A stretch of 64,000 nucleotides of DNA from Ruminococcus sp. AF31-8BH (GTDB taxonomy: Bacteria; Bacillota; Clostridia; Lachnospirales; Lachnospiraceae), in the NCBI RefSeq assembly GCF_003460605.1, contig NZ_QTVN01000010.1:141141-205140 (forward strand), in the 5' to 3' direction. The position numbers and the translations under genes were made by a program. Positions 53,690 through 62,318 of this stretch are shown here, in pieces. The first letter of the stretch is position 1, and the number at the start of each line of letters is the position of its first letter. A model generated the notes under the pieces. The model searched no databases. It was given only the letters and a program-made list of their open reading frames with translations, and was not told the DNA's origin.

Positions 53690-53718
53690 TTGACAAATAA
53701 GAAGTAATCTGTTATAGT
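53690..53718 (+). promoter_or_regulatory. Strong promoter of the CCACC-repeat transcript
   Basis: Consensus TTGACA, exactly 17 bp, then TATAGT. No start codon with a usable ribosome binding site follows for several hundred bases. Confidence 0.8.
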
Positions 53719-53725
53719 AAGCTCA

Positions 53726-54022
53726 TAAAACAAAAGGGAGAACAAAATAAAACAAAAAGGAGTGAGACCACCGAAAACATAATTTACCACTTATAATCTA
53801 AGAAAGAGAGGTACGGACCACCAGAAACCTAAACGCTTTATCTTAATTCTTTTATAATTTAAGCAAAGGAAGGTACAGTCCACCAAGAACTTAAGCCTTT
53901 AATTCCAATTGTTTTAGACGCATAATCTATTTTAAGAAAGTGAGGTACATTCCATTGGATATGGATCAGATTTAAGCCACCAGTAAACGTCGATGCTGGT
54001 GGCTTAATTGATGCCCTTTTTT
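53726..54022 (+). ncRNA. Candidate non-coding RNA or long leader with repeated CCACC motifs
   Basis: About 300 nt without a credible gene. Four irregularly spaced copies of a short motif: GACCACCGAAAAC (53767), GACCACCAGAAAC (53817), TCCACCAAGAAC (53879) and a decayed TCCATTGG (53951); three of the four follow a GAGGTAC/AAGGTAC-type segment. A fifth, GCCACCAGTAAAC, forms the 5' arm of a perfect 12-bp hairpin (TTAAGCCACCAG / CTGGTGGCTTAA, 53972-54007). A T-run starts 9 bases later (54017). The transcript may end there or read into the deacetylase gene. The 3' arm CTGGTGG could also pair with the CCACCAG at 53818. Confidence 0.5.
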
Positions 54023-54107
54023 CCCCGGTTCCTTACAGGCCTTTCCTTTTTGGCATACCCGCTCTTCTTCTCTCATATATCTTTAGAAAACCCATCCCGA
54101 GGTTTCC

Positions 54108-54998
54108 ATGAAATTCTCCAGACCTTCTTTTTTTAAACGCCCTTTTAGGCTTCCCTCCCAGATTTCTAATTTTTCCTCTGAAAAAATCCCGGTAATCAAA
54201 GATTTCCTCCACTATGCTGGCGTCCCCCTGCTTTTTGCCCTGTCTTTTCTTGCAGGTGAGGCGGCCCGGGTCACAGTTCAGCACTTTCGGACACCGGAGG
54301 CCGTAACCACTGCGTCTGGCAGCAACAGCTGGGGACTGAGCTTCCAGGAGGAAGGAAAACGCCCTGTGGGAAACGCTTCCATGGAGGAGCTTGCCCCCTA
54401 TGATGCCTATTTTGCCAAAGATACTCAGGAGAAAAAAATCTACCTTACCTTTGACTGCGGATATGAAAACGGGAATACCCCTCTGATTCTTGACGCGCTG
54501 CAGAAACACAATGCAAAAGCCACCTTTTTCGTAGTTGGAAATTTTATCAAAGACAATCCGAATCTGGTAAAAGAAATGATCGCAGAAGGACACACGGTAG
54601 GAAATCACACCCTCACCCACCCGGATATGTCCGGGATCTCCTCTATGGAGGCTTTTAAGAAGCAGCTGGAGGGCGTGGAAAATCTGTATAAAGAAGCGAC
54701 CGGAGAATCCATGACGAAATTCTACCGGCCGCCTCAGGGAATTTACAGCACCACCAATCTGTCTATGGCAAAGGAGCTTGGGTATAAAACCTTCTTCTGG
54801 AGCCTTGCCTATGTAGACTGGTACCAGGACAAACAGCCGACCAAAGAGGAAGCCTTTGATAAGCTTCTGAAACGGATCCACCCGGGTGCCATTGTCCTGC
54901 TTCACAATACTTCTTCCACAAACGGGCAGATTCTGGATGAACTGCTGGGCAAATGGGAAGAAATGGGATATACATTTGGAACTTTAAGTGAGTTCTAG
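54108..54998 (+). CDS. Polysaccharide deacetylase, PdaA-like
   Basis: 296 aa. A basic N-terminus and one membrane helix (VPLLFALSFLAGEAARV, ~39-55) anchor a NodB-type deacetylase outside the membrane. Metal site: Asp116 in TFDCGYENG plus His167 and His171 in HTLTHPD. RPPQGIYS and GAIVLLHNTS are the remaining conserved motifs. TFDCGYENG instead of TFDDG is the PdaA pattern (removal of acetyl from N-acetylmuramic acid during muramic-lactam formation in spore cortex). An 873-bp antisense frame is a shadow. Confidence 0.88.
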   Translation: MKFSRPSFFKRPFRLPSQISNFSSEKIPVIKDFLHYAGVPLLFALSFLAGEAARVTVQHFRTPEAVTTASGSNSWGLSFQEEGKRPVGNASMEELAPYDAYFAKDTQEKKIYLTFDCGYENGNTPLILDALQKHNAKATFFVVGNFIKDNPNLVKEMIAEGHTVGNHTLTHPDMSGISSMEAFKKQLEGVENLYKEATGESMTKFYRPPQGIYSTTNLSMAKELGYKTFFWSLAYVDWYQDKQPTKEEAFDKLLKRIHPGAIVLLHNTSSTNGQILDELLGKWEEMGYTFGTLSEF

Positions 54999-55070
54999 AG
55001 CGTGTTTGAAAAATCATTCCCGCAATCTGCACGTCACAATTTGCAGAAAGCCTTTTTCAAACACGCTCTA
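54996..55070. terminator. Long inverted repeat between convergent genes (bidirectional terminator or mobile repeat)
   Basis: TAGAGCGTGTTTGAAAAA (54996-55013) and its exact complement TTTTTCAAACACGCTCTA (55053-55070) form an 18-bp stem, with an inner TCTGC / GCAGA stem. It overlaps both stop codons. The loop sequence AATCATTCCCGCAATCTGCA also occurs on the other strand near 62284-62308, and the arm motif recurs at 4873. Confidence 0.7.
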
Positions 55071-55937
55071 GCGGTTATTGCCGAAATAAATCACAGCCTG
55101 CACACCAGGACCAGTATGGATTCCGATGATCGGGCTCATTGGCATAATGGTAACCTGCGCGCCCGGCACAGCTTCCAAAATGGCTGCTTTGGCTTTCTCT
55201 GCCTGCTCAAGAGCATCTCCATGGCAAAGGAATACATAAGGATGCTCCTCATTTAATCCGGAGCTTACATACTTGGAAACGATGGTATTCATGGCAGCCT
55301 TGGAACCACGCACCTTCTCCGGGATTGCCAGGGTACCATCTTCTGCAATGCGAAGCACCGGCTTAATCTTCAGCTTGCCGCCGATCCAGGCGATGGTCGG
55401 GGAAATGCGTCCGCCCCTCTTAAGGAAATCAAGGTCATCCACGGTGAACCAGTGGCAGATGTGCAGACGGTTCTCTTCCAGCCATGCGGTATTCTCCTCA
55501 AGGGACATTCCCTTCTCCTGATTCTGTGCTGCCAGGATCACCAGAATACCCTGTCCGCCTGTGGCTGCAAGGGAATCCACACAGGAAATCTTACGTTCTG
55601 GATACTCTTCCATCAGGTCTGTGGCTGCCAGATGGGAACTCTGCCAGGTGGAAGTAAGACCGCCGGAAAGGGAAATATAGAGGATATCCTTGCCCTCTTT
55701 CAAAAAGGGCTCAAAATAATCGGTGTATACAGCCGGGGAGATCTGGGAGGTGCTTCCGGTACCTCCATTACGAAGCTGGTCATAGAAGGCTTTGCTGTCC
55801 CAGCTTCCCGGGTCCTTATGGGGATGCTCCTCTCCATTTAACTGATATACCATAGGGATCAGATGGATCTGACCTTTATCCAGAACAGACGCAGGAATAT
55901 CTGCGGAAGTATCTGTTATAATTACATATTCACTCAT
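55068..55937 (-). CDS. DegV family protein (fatty-acid-binding, FakB-like)
   Basis: 289 aa. Begins YVIITDTSADIPASVLDKGQIHLIPM; contains GTGSTSQISPAVYTDYFEPFL, ISLSGGLTSTWQSS and GGRISPTIAWIGGKLKIKP, the family's lipid-contacting segments, and ends HTGPGVQAVIYFG. DegV/FakB proteins present fatty acids to a FakA kinase; the kinase is not in the window. Single gene. Confidence 0.92.
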   Translation of the reverse strand: MSEYVIITDTSADIPASVLDKGQIHLIPMVYQLNGEEHPHKDPGSWDSKAFYDQLRNGGTGSTSQISPAVYTDYFEPFLKEGKDILYISLSGGLTSTWQSSHLAATDLMEEYPERKISCVDSLAATGGQGILVILAAQNQEKGMSLEENTAWLEENRLHICHWFTVDDLDFLKRGGRISPTIAWIGGKLKIKPVLRIAEDGTLAIPEKVRGSKAAMNTIVSKYVSSGLNEEHPYVFLCHGDALEQAEKAKAAILEAVPGAQVTIMPMSPIIGIHTGPGVQAVIYFGNNR

Positions 55938-56106
55938 AATCGGTTCTCCTTGTTTGGTTAAGTGAGCCCATTATAACATACTTTTCCCCTGGAATGTGTA
56001 TTTTTTTACATTTTCATTGATTTTGTAACAGTTTTTGCAGCGTGTTCTTCACTGAGGTGTACTTTTTCTCCGGAATGGGAAGCTCATTGTTCATTCCCGG
56101 CTTCTC

Positions 56107-56727
56107 CTATCTGTGCTGATAATAAAATACGGCTACCTGGGTTCTGTCCCGCAGCTGCAGCTTTTCCAAAATGGAGCTGAGGTAATTGCGCACCGTTCCC
56201 TCACTGAGGAAAAGCTCCGCCGCAATCTCCTTATTGCTGCACCCGTTGGCGATCAGCCGGATGATCTCAAGCTCCCGTTCATTGATGTCATAGCTTCCAT
56301 AATCAAAGCCCTGTTTTCCCATGAGAAGCTCCGGGAGCCTGGAAGTGATCTGGGTTCCGAATACTGTCTGCCCGGAATCAACAGCCCGGATGGCAGGAAG
56401 AATGCTTCCGTAATCCTGCTTCAAAAGATAGCCTTTTGCCCCAAGCCGCAGGGCTTTTACAATATATTCGTCATCTGCGAAGGTAGTCAGAAGCAAAATG
56501 TTGGCCTTTGGAAATTTCTCCAGGATCTTCTGGGAAGCTTCCAATCCGTCCATCTCTTTCATGCGGATGTCCATGAGAAGCACATCCGGCTGATATTCCT
56601 CATAAAGCTGGCAGGCTTCCTTTCCATTTACGCCTGTTGCCGCTACCTGCACGTCCTCGTTTACTTCCAGAATGGTTTTTAATGCTGCTGCCACCAGGCA
56701 GTCATCGTCTACGATTATGATTTTCAT
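56107..56727 (-). CDS. NarL/LuxR-type response regulator
   Basis: 206 aa. The receiver domain has IIVDDDCLV, the phospho-acceptor aspartate in DVLLMDIRMKEMDG, and the lysine in GYLLKQDYG. The C-terminal LuxR helix-turn-helix is ERELEIIRLIANGCSNKEIA..LSEGTVRNYLSSILEKLQ. It is encoded 36 bp after its sensor kinase and divergently from an ABC exporter it presumably controls. Confidence 0.93.
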   Translation of the reverse strand: MKIIIVDDDCLVAAALKTILEVNEDVQVAATGVNGKEACQLYEEYQPDVLLMDIRMKEMDGLEASQKILEKFPKANILLLTTFADDEYIVKALRLGAKGYLLKQDYGSILPAIRAVDSGQTVFGTQITSRLPELLMGKQGFDYGSYDINERELEIIRLIANGCSNKEIAAELFLSEGTVRNYLSSILEKLQLRDRTQVAVFYYQHR

Positions 56728-56763
56728 TCAACTATCCTTCCATACTGCATTTTTGCAAACCAC

Positions 56764-57834
56764 TCACTTGGGAATGGTGATAAAAATCCGAAAGCCCTTT
56801 CTGGTGGAAATCTGCAAAGTTCCGCCAAGGGCCTTCACCCGGTCCTTCATATTCAGGATGCCGATTCCCGCATTTCCCGGATCATACACGACACCGGTCC
56901 CGTTATCCTCCACGCACATCTGGTAGAGGGCAGGATGCTCCCGCAGGATCAGCTGCACCCTTGTGGCGTTGCTGTGCTTCATAATATTGGCAAAAGCTTC
57001 CTTGGTAATGCTGATAAAGCAGTATTTCACTTCCCGTGGGATTTCCTGCGTCATGTCGTAAGTCAGCTCTGCCTGGCAAAAAGTAAAGTCCCGCACAAGC
57101 CCTTCCTCTGCTTCTCTTAAATTCACAGCTTCATCATGAAGGTCATGGACGCTGCTTCTGATGCTGTTCATGGCAAAATTCAGGGAGTCCTCCAGATTTT
57201 CAAGAAGAGCTGCAAGCCCGGCTTCCTTGTTCATGGTCCTGGCTGCCCCAAGCATGAGAATGGACCGGGAAAGCACATGGCCTACATTGTCGTGGATTTC
57301 TCTTGCGATACGGTTTCGCTCTTTTAAGGTGGCGTTATAGATCTCATAGTCCTGTTTTTCCAGGAGGGCCTTGTTTTTCTGGGAAAGAAGAAGGTCACGC
57401 TCCCTGGAATCGTCCCTGGTTCTTTTTAGCTCTTCTTCCAGGGAACTGCACTTTCTTGTGTTTCTTTCCATAAAAAAGGCAAACAAAAGGCCAAGACTTC
57501 CTGCTGCCGCAAAAAACAGGCCGTTTTCCCAGCTTCCCATAGTCCGGCACACCAAAAGCGCCCAGGCTCCCAGGGCCAGAAGGGGCATTTTTTCACAGAA
57601 AAAAAGATAAAAAAGGCAGGGATAAAAGAAAAACATTTCCGGGATCACAAGAGCCAGAAGTCCCATTCCTGCGCCAAGAACTATACGGATACATTTTTTC
57701 CCCAGGGCATAAGTGCTGCACACCAGAATCACCGTGCACAAAAATGCGATCAGAAATCCTGCATCCGGCAGACGGTAAAACAGCCGCAAAAAGCTCAGAA
57801 GCACAAGCAGTCCGCAATCTGTGAAGTATCCCAT
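56764..57834 (-). CDS. NarX/DesK-type sensor histidine kinase (HisKA_3)
   Basis: 356 aa from the ATG at 57834. Four to five hydrophobic segments in the first ~125 residues and almost no extracellular loop, so it probably senses something in the membrane. The dimerisation helix contains REIHDNVGHVLSRSI with the phospho-accepting histidine. The ATP-binding domain has FANIMKHSNATRVQL and CVEDNGTGV..GIGILNMKDRVKALGG. The frame runs 15 codons further upstream through a GAAGGTGG that looks like its ribosome binding site. Confidence 0.9.
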   Translation of the reverse strand: MGYFTDCGLLVLLSFLRLFYRLPDAGFLIAFLCTVILVCSTYALGKKCIRIVLGAGMGLLALVIPEMFFFYPCLFYLFFCEKMPLLALGAWALLVCRTMGSWENGLFFAAAGSLGLLFAFFMERNTRKCSSLEEELKRTRDDSRERDLLLSQKNKALLEKQDYEIYNATLKERNRIAREIHDNVGHVLSRSILMLGAARTMNKEAGLAALLENLEDSLNFAMNSIRSSVHDLHDEAVNLREAEEGLVRDFTFCQAELTYDMTQEIPREVKYCFISITKEAFANIMKHSNATRVQLILREHPALYQMCVEDNGTGVVYDPGNAGIGILNMKDRVKALGGTLQISTRKGFRIFITIPK

Positions 57835-57923
57835 TTTACCACCTTCTTTTTTCTTATTTTGCGTCAGGCTTTTGTTCATTATAGTATACAGATGCCTGCT
57901 CGTAAAGAAACTTCTGGCATTTT

Positions 57924-57937
57924 ATGACATTTGTCAT
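57924..57937. promoter_or_regulatory. Perfect palindrome, candidate operator for the response regulator
   Basis: ATGACA-TT-TGTCAT in the gap between the divergent kinase and ABC genes, 24 bp upstream of the ABC promoter -35 box. A further half-site-like TGACAT lies at about 57949. LuxR-type regulators bind such short inverted repeats. Confidence 0.55.
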
Positions 57938-57960
57938 GTGAAGGCTGTGACATCCGGCAC

Positions 57961-57989
57961 TTGGATCCTTCGGCTTTTTCTTTTATACT
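57961..57989 (+). promoter_or_regulatory. Promoter of the ABC exporter operon
   Basis: TTGGAT, a 17-bp spacer and TATACT, 28 bp before the start codon. Confidence 0.65.
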
Positions 57990-58016
57990 GATGGTATCGT
58001 AAGAACGAGGAGGAAA

Positions 58017-58961
58017 ATGATGTCAGAGAATATTGTTCAGATTGAAAATCTGGTAAAAAGATATGGAGACTTAGTAGCCCTTGACCACCTGAATTTAAAA
58101 ATTGCAGAGGGCGAGATTTTCGGACTGCTTGGACCAAACGGCTCCGGCAAGACCACAGCCATCAACTGCATGCTTTCCCTTTTGAAATATGATAAGGGAG
58201 CCATCCGGATTTTTGGCGAAGATATGCGGCCGGATAATTATAAAGTAAAACAGCAGATTGGAATCGTTCTGCAGAATGTGGCTGTTTTTGATGAACTGAC
58301 TGTCTATGAGAATATTGACTATTTCTGCGGGCTTTATATCCCGGACAAGAAAAAAAGGAAGGCCCTTGTGGAGGAAGCCATCACCTTTGCAGGCCTTGAC
58401 GATTACCGCAAAATGCACCCAAAAAAGCTTTCCGGCGGACTGCTCCGCCGTCTCAACATTGCCTGCGGAATTGCCCACAAGCCCCGTCTGATCATTATGG
58501 ATGAACCAACGGTAGCCGTTGACCCACAAAGCCGCAATAAGATCCTGGAAGGGATCAAAAAGCTGAATGAACAGGGCTCCACCATTATTTACACTTCCCA
58601 TTATATGGAAGAGGTGGAGCAGATCTGCACCAGGATCGCCATTATGGATCACGGCCATGTAATCGCCTCCGGCACCAGGGAAGAGCTGAAAAAAATGATC
58701 AAAACCGGGGAAACCATTACCATAGAGGCCATTCCTCTCACGGAAAAAAATCTGGAAGAAATCCAGACTCTTCCCCATGTTTTTGACCTGCACTATGAGG
58801 ACCAGGTTCTCACCGTCCGCTGCACAGGAGCCAGGCACAACCTGATCCAGCTTTTGAATTACCTGCAAAGCCAGGATATCACATTCGGCCAGGTTTCCTC
58901 TGAGCTTCCCACCTTAAATGACGTCTTTCTGGAAATCACCGGAAAACAGCTCAGAGACTAG
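58017..58961 (+). CDS. ABC exporter ATP-binding protein
   Basis: 314 aa. Walker A GPNGSGKTTA (~41-50), Q-loop IGIVLQNVAVFDELTVYEN, signature LSGGLLRRLNIACG, Walker B LIIMDEPTVAVDP and the switch histidine in IIYTSHYMEE. A C-terminal ~90-residue extension follows, common in drug, bacteriocin and sodium exporters of the ABC-2 class. The start follows GAGGAGG; a second ATG one codon later is possible. It heads a three-gene unit with two permeases. Confidence 0.94.
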   Translation: MMSENIVQIENLVKRYGDLVALDHLNLKIAEGEIFGLLGPNGSGKTTAINCMLSLLKYDKGAIRIFGEDMRPDNYKVKQQIGIVLQNVAVFDELTVYENIDYFCGLYIPDKKKRKALVEEAITFAGLDDYRKMHPKKLSGGLLRRLNIACGIAHKPRLIIMDEPTVAVDPQSRNKILEGIKKLNEQGSTIIYTSHYMEEVEQICTRIAIMDHGHVIASGTREELKKMIKTGETITIEAIPLTEKNLEEIQTLPHVFDLHYEDQVLTVRCTGARHNLIQLLNYLQSQDITFGQVSSELPTLNDVFLEITGKQLRD

Positions 58962-58973
58962 GGAGGATTTGTT

Positions 58974-60098
58974 ATGCTGCACTTAATCAAATATAATCTT
59001 CTTGTAAAGCTGAAAAATTTCGGCACCACCTTCTGGCCCCTTGTGTTTCCCATTCTTCTGGGAACCATGTTTTACTTCGCCTTCGGAAACATTAACGATG
59101 CAGATTTCGCGACGGTATCCGTAGCCGTTGTCCGCCAGGAAAAGGCAGATACATTGTTTCTGATGTTTCTGGACCAGGTGGAAAACAATGCAGACCAGCT
59201 GATCTCCACAAAGGAGCTGACCTACGATGAGGCATGCAGCCAGCTGGAAAATGAGCAGATTTCCGGTATTTATGTGGTTGGAGAAACACCTTCCCTTACC
59301 GTTTCTGCAAGCGGCATTCCCCAAAGTATCCTGCAGTCCGTTCTTTCCAGCTACGAAACCGGCAAAACCACCATCCGCACCATTGTGCGCACCCATCCTT
59401 CCGGCCTATGGGCAGGGATCCGGCAGATGCTGAACCGTCAGGAGCTTCTTACTGAGGTTTCCCTTGGCGGACGGACCATCAACGGAAACGCCCAGTTTTT
59501 CTATGCGCTGATCGCAATGGCCTGCCTGTACGGATGCTTTATCGGGTTTGGTTCTGCGGTAAGCCTGCAGGCCAATATCACAGCCCTGGCTGCAAGGCGC
59601 TGCGTCACGCCCACACACAAGCTGAAGCTGATCCTTTCCGAGCAGATTTCTGCCTTTTTGCTGGGATACTTTGATGTGATCGTGCTGCTTCTCTATCTTC
59701 GCTATATTCTGAAGCTGGATTTTGAGGGACAGATAGGGCGGATGCTTCTCATTTCCTTCCTTGGCTCCCTGATCGGCGTTTCCATGGGTATTTTCGTGGG
59801 AAGCCTTGGAAAAATGAAGGAGGGCATCAAAATCGGAATTATCCTTGGCATTTCCATGGTCTGCAGTTTCCTTTCCGGACTGATGAACAACACCATGAAG
59901 GATCTGGTGGAAAAAAATGCGCCGTTTCTCAACCGGATTAATCCGGCAGCGCTGATTTCCGATGCTTTTTACTGCATCAATGTGTATGACGATATGGGAC
60001 GCTATTACCGGAATCTGATCACCCTTGCCCTGATGAGCGTGCTTCTGGTAACTGCTTCCTTTTTACTGATTCGGAGGGAAAGCTATGACAGTATTTAA
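58974..60098 (+). CDS. ABC-2 type transporter permease, first subunit
   Basis: 374 aa. One N-terminal membrane helix (FGTTFWPLVFPILLGTMFYF), a ~140-aa extracytoplasmic domain (VSVAVVRQEKADTLFLMFLD and following), then five helices at the C-terminus, the ABC-2 exporter topology. It overlaps the next permease by 14 bp; the two probably form a heterodimer powered by the ATPase upstream. Substrate unknown; antimicrobial peptides are typical for systems next to LuxR-type regulators. Confidence 0.88.
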   Translation: MLHLIKYNLLVKLKNFGTTFWPLVFPILLGTMFYFAFGNINDADFATVSVAVVRQEKADTLFLMFLDQVENNADQLISTKELTYDEACSQLENEQISGIYVVGETPSLTVSASGIPQSILQSVLSSYETGKTTIRTIVRTHPSGLWAGIRQMLNRQELLTEVSLGGRTINGNAQFFYALIAMACLYGCFIGFGSAVSLQANITALAARRCVTPTHKLKLILSEQISAFLLGYFDVIVLLLYLRYILKLDFEGQIGRMLLISFLGSLIGVSMGIFVGSLGKMKEGIKIGIILGISMVCSFLSGLMNNTMKDLVEKNAPFLNRINPAALISDAFYCINVYDDMGRYYRNLITLALMSVLLVTASFLLIRRESYDSI

Positions 60099-61233
60099 GT
60101 GTTACATGAAAATTTTGAGACAAAATATCGGACTTGTGATCATGTATCTTGCTATTTTTTTTAGTGTAGCCATAGTCATGCAGTTTGCTGCAGGAAAAAG
60201 CGAGGACAGTCTTTTTGAAACTGCAAGCATTGATCTTGGAGTGGTAAATGAGGATGGGGGAACCTTAGCCCAGGGGCTTGTGGATTATCTGTCCGGCATC
60301 CATCACGTTGTGCTTATGGACAATGATCCGGAACAGCTTCAGGAGAATCTTTTTTACCGCAATGTGGAATATATCCTTCAGATTCCGGCTGATTTCTATG
60401 AGACCTGCATGGTAAACGGGGAAAGCCTGAAGGTAACAAAGGTTCCCGGATCCTACAGTTCCTTTTATGTGGATCAGCAGATCAGCAGCTATCTGAACAC
60501 CATTCAGACCTATCTGGCTGCCGGCTTTTCCCAGGAGAAAGCCATCCAGGCAGTCAAAGAAGAGACTCATGAGCCGGTTACCAAGCTTACCTTTGATTCC
60601 GGAACCAGCGATACTTCCCCTTATACTTATTACTTCCGCTATATTCCTTATCTGTTTCTGGGGGCTTTGTGCTACACCATGGGATATATTCTGATGGCAT
60701 TCAAGAAGGGGGATATTCAGAAAAGAATGGAGGCTTCTGCCATTTCTGTGAGACGCCAGTCTGTGGAAGGGCTGCTGGCTACGGGAATGATCGGCGTAGT
60801 ACTGTGGCTGATCGGATTCCTGGGCGTGACCTTCATGTATGGAAGCCGCTTCTGGCAGTCGGGACTTTGTGTTTATTATATTTTGAATACCTTTACCATG
60901 CTGATAGTGGCTCTGTCCCTTTCCTATCTGATTGGTATGTTTATCACAAACAGCAACCTTCTAAGCGGTGTGGCCAACCTGGTCTCCCTTGCCATGTGCT
61001 TCCTTTGCGGCGTGTTTGTTCCTATGGATGTGATGGACAAATCCGTGCTGAAATTCGCACAGTTTCTGCCTGTTTACTGGTATGAACAGGTGAATGAGAT
61101 CCTGAGCAGGCACCACACCTTAAGTCCAGAGTTTCTTGGACAGGTTCTGATTGGAATTGGCATTCAGCTTTTGTTTGCCGCAGCTTTTATCAGTCTGATC
61201 CTGGTGGTTTCCAGATATAGAAAAGAAGGGTGA
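60085..61233 (+). CDS. ABC-2 type transporter permease, second subunit
   Basis: 382 aa with the same layout as its partner: one N-terminal helix (NIGLVIMYLAIFFSVAIVMQ), an extracytoplasmic domain (ASIDLGVVNEDGGTLAQGLV) and five to six C-terminal helices. Last intact gene before the decayed region. Confidence 0.88.
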   Translation: MTVFKCYMKILRQNIGLVIMYLAIFFSVAIVMQFAAGKSEDSLFETASIDLGVVNEDGGTLAQGLVDYLSGIHHVVLMDNDPEQLQENLFYRNVEYILQIPADFYETCMVNGESLKVTKVPGSYSSFYVDQQISSYLNTIQTYLAAGFSQEKAIQAVKEETHEPVTKLTFDSGTSDTSPYTYYFRYIPYLFLGALCYTMGYILMAFKKGDIQKRMEASAISVRRQSVEGLLATGMIGVVLWLIGFLGVTFMYGSRFWQSGLCVYYILNTFTMLIVALSLSYLIGMFITNSNLLSGVANLVSLAMCFLCGVFVPMDVMDKSVLKFAQFLPVYWYEQVNEILSRHHTLSPEFLGQVLIGIGIQLLFAAAFISLILVVSRYRKEG

Positions 61234-61256
61234 GATACCCTTCTTTTCTTATCTAC

Positions 61257-61848
61257 TTAATGGATCTGGCAGACGCGGCACACTTCTTTGGTCCAGCGGT
61301 CTGCATCCAGAAGCAGTTCCTCGTGCTGCAGGTCGTATTCGCAGATATCCGGATCCGCAAAATATTTGTGATAACGCTCCAGATATTTTTCCCCCATTTT
61401 TTTCGCGTAAAAGACATGGATCGTAGTTCCCGGTGTCTGGATCTTTTCCCCTACTTTTGTGTACAGGTCTGTGCAAAACTGGTTTCGCCTGGTCCATATC
61501 ACTGGAGCCGATGATCGCGTGGTCAATGTGAATGTTCTTTCGGCTTACCAGCAGGGAAACAAAGGAGCCGCCAAGGGAACAGCCGTATGCTGCGAAAATT
61601 TTCCCTCCAAATTTCTCCTTAATGTACTTCTCCACCTTCTCTACCTCGTCCAGTTCAGAAAGAAAGGTAGTGTGTTCCGTTTCATCAAATCCGCTGTAGC
61701 TGACGATTCCTACATAAAAATGTTCCTGCAGATTCTCAAGAACATGCCCGAAATTTGTTTTCCAGTAACAGCAGGTTCCCGGAAACAACAGGATCATCGG
61801 CTTATTTTGGGCGTTAGATTTAGCTAACCTGTATTTAACAGTTAAATT
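61257..61848 (-). pseudogene. Alpha/beta hydrolase, frameshifted and without a clear start
   Basis: The first part reads MILLFPGTCCYWKTNFGHVL and AAYGCSLGGSFVSLLVS (nucleophile elbow GCSLGG). At about 61485-61495 the frame must change by one base: the continuation NQFCTDLYTKVGEKIQ to the C-terminal KEVCRVCQIH is in another frame. Upstream the frame stays open (VKYRLAKSNAQNKP) but has no ATG or ribosome binding site. Either a pseudogene or one sequencing error plus a lost 5' end. Confidence 0.65.
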
Positions 61849-61872
61849 TTTATTTTGTGGGAGGAATGAATT

Positions 61873-61962
61873 ATGAGTACGGTTATTTTAAAGATCCTGT
61901 TGGCGCTGGGAATTCTGGGGCATATCCTTTTTTTACCTAAGGCGCAAGAAGTTCAACGTTAA
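61873..61962 (+). pseudogene. 29-aa membrane peptide, probably the stub of a deleted membrane-protein gene
   Basis: MSTVILKILLALGILGHILF followed by LPKAQEVQR and stop, behind a good GGGAGGA ribosome binding site. The hydrophobic helix resembles the first segment of larger Clostridial membrane proteins, and the abrupt end next to a MATE fragment suggests a deletion joined two genes. It could also be a real small peptide. Confidence 0.4.
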
Positions 61963-62235
61963 TTACATCTGATTTTTCTGTGCCCTGGCTGCGGGATGAT
62001 AGGCCAGAAGTGCGATCAGGATCAGCACTGCGGTTACGGACAGGCTGGCGGGATAGGCCATCAGCAGGGTTTTAAATGTCCGGTCTTTTGGAAATATGGT
62101 GTATACCCAGGCAATTCTTATTCCGCATACGCCAACGGTAGTTAAAATGGCTGGAACCAGGGAAATGCCAAAGCCTCGCAGGTATCCTGACATCACTTCA
62201 TAAAGCATACTGAAAATATAAGCTGTAAAGATCAA
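61963..62235 (-). pseudogene. MATE-family efflux pump, C-terminal fragment
   Basis: About 90 aa: TAYIFSMLYEVMSGYLRGFG, SLVPAILTTVGVCGIRIAWV, then a helix and tail. This corresponds to the last fifth of a MATE transporter; the other ~350 residues are absent. No start codon with ribosome binding site. Confidence 0.7.
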
Positions 62236-62240
62236 TTTTT

Positions 62241-62310
62241 ATTCGGTTGGAGTTGAGTCGGTCGTGACCGAATAAATTTTTTTAGCGTGCAGATTGCGGG
62301 AATGATTTTA
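62241..62310. repeat. Palindrome and fragment of a dispersed repeat
   Basis: ATTCGGT (62241-62247) / ACCGAAT (62267-62273), with an alternative TCGGT-CGTG-ACCGA hairpin. It is followed on the minus strand by AATCATTCCCGCAATCTGCA, also found at 55012-55031. Marks a junction between gene fragments. Confidence 0.5.
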
Positions 62311-62318
62311 GGGGCATG

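Noticed and set aside
53761..53990. CRISPR-like array of CCACC repeats
   Set aside because: Spacing is irregular (50, 62 and 72 bp), the repeats are short and diverged, and no cas genes are present; a leader or small RNA fits better.
54033..54905. 290-residue frame antisense to the polysaccharide deacetylase gene
   Set aside because: The plus strand encodes a full deacetylase with all metal motifs; the antisense product is compositionally odd and without known motifs.
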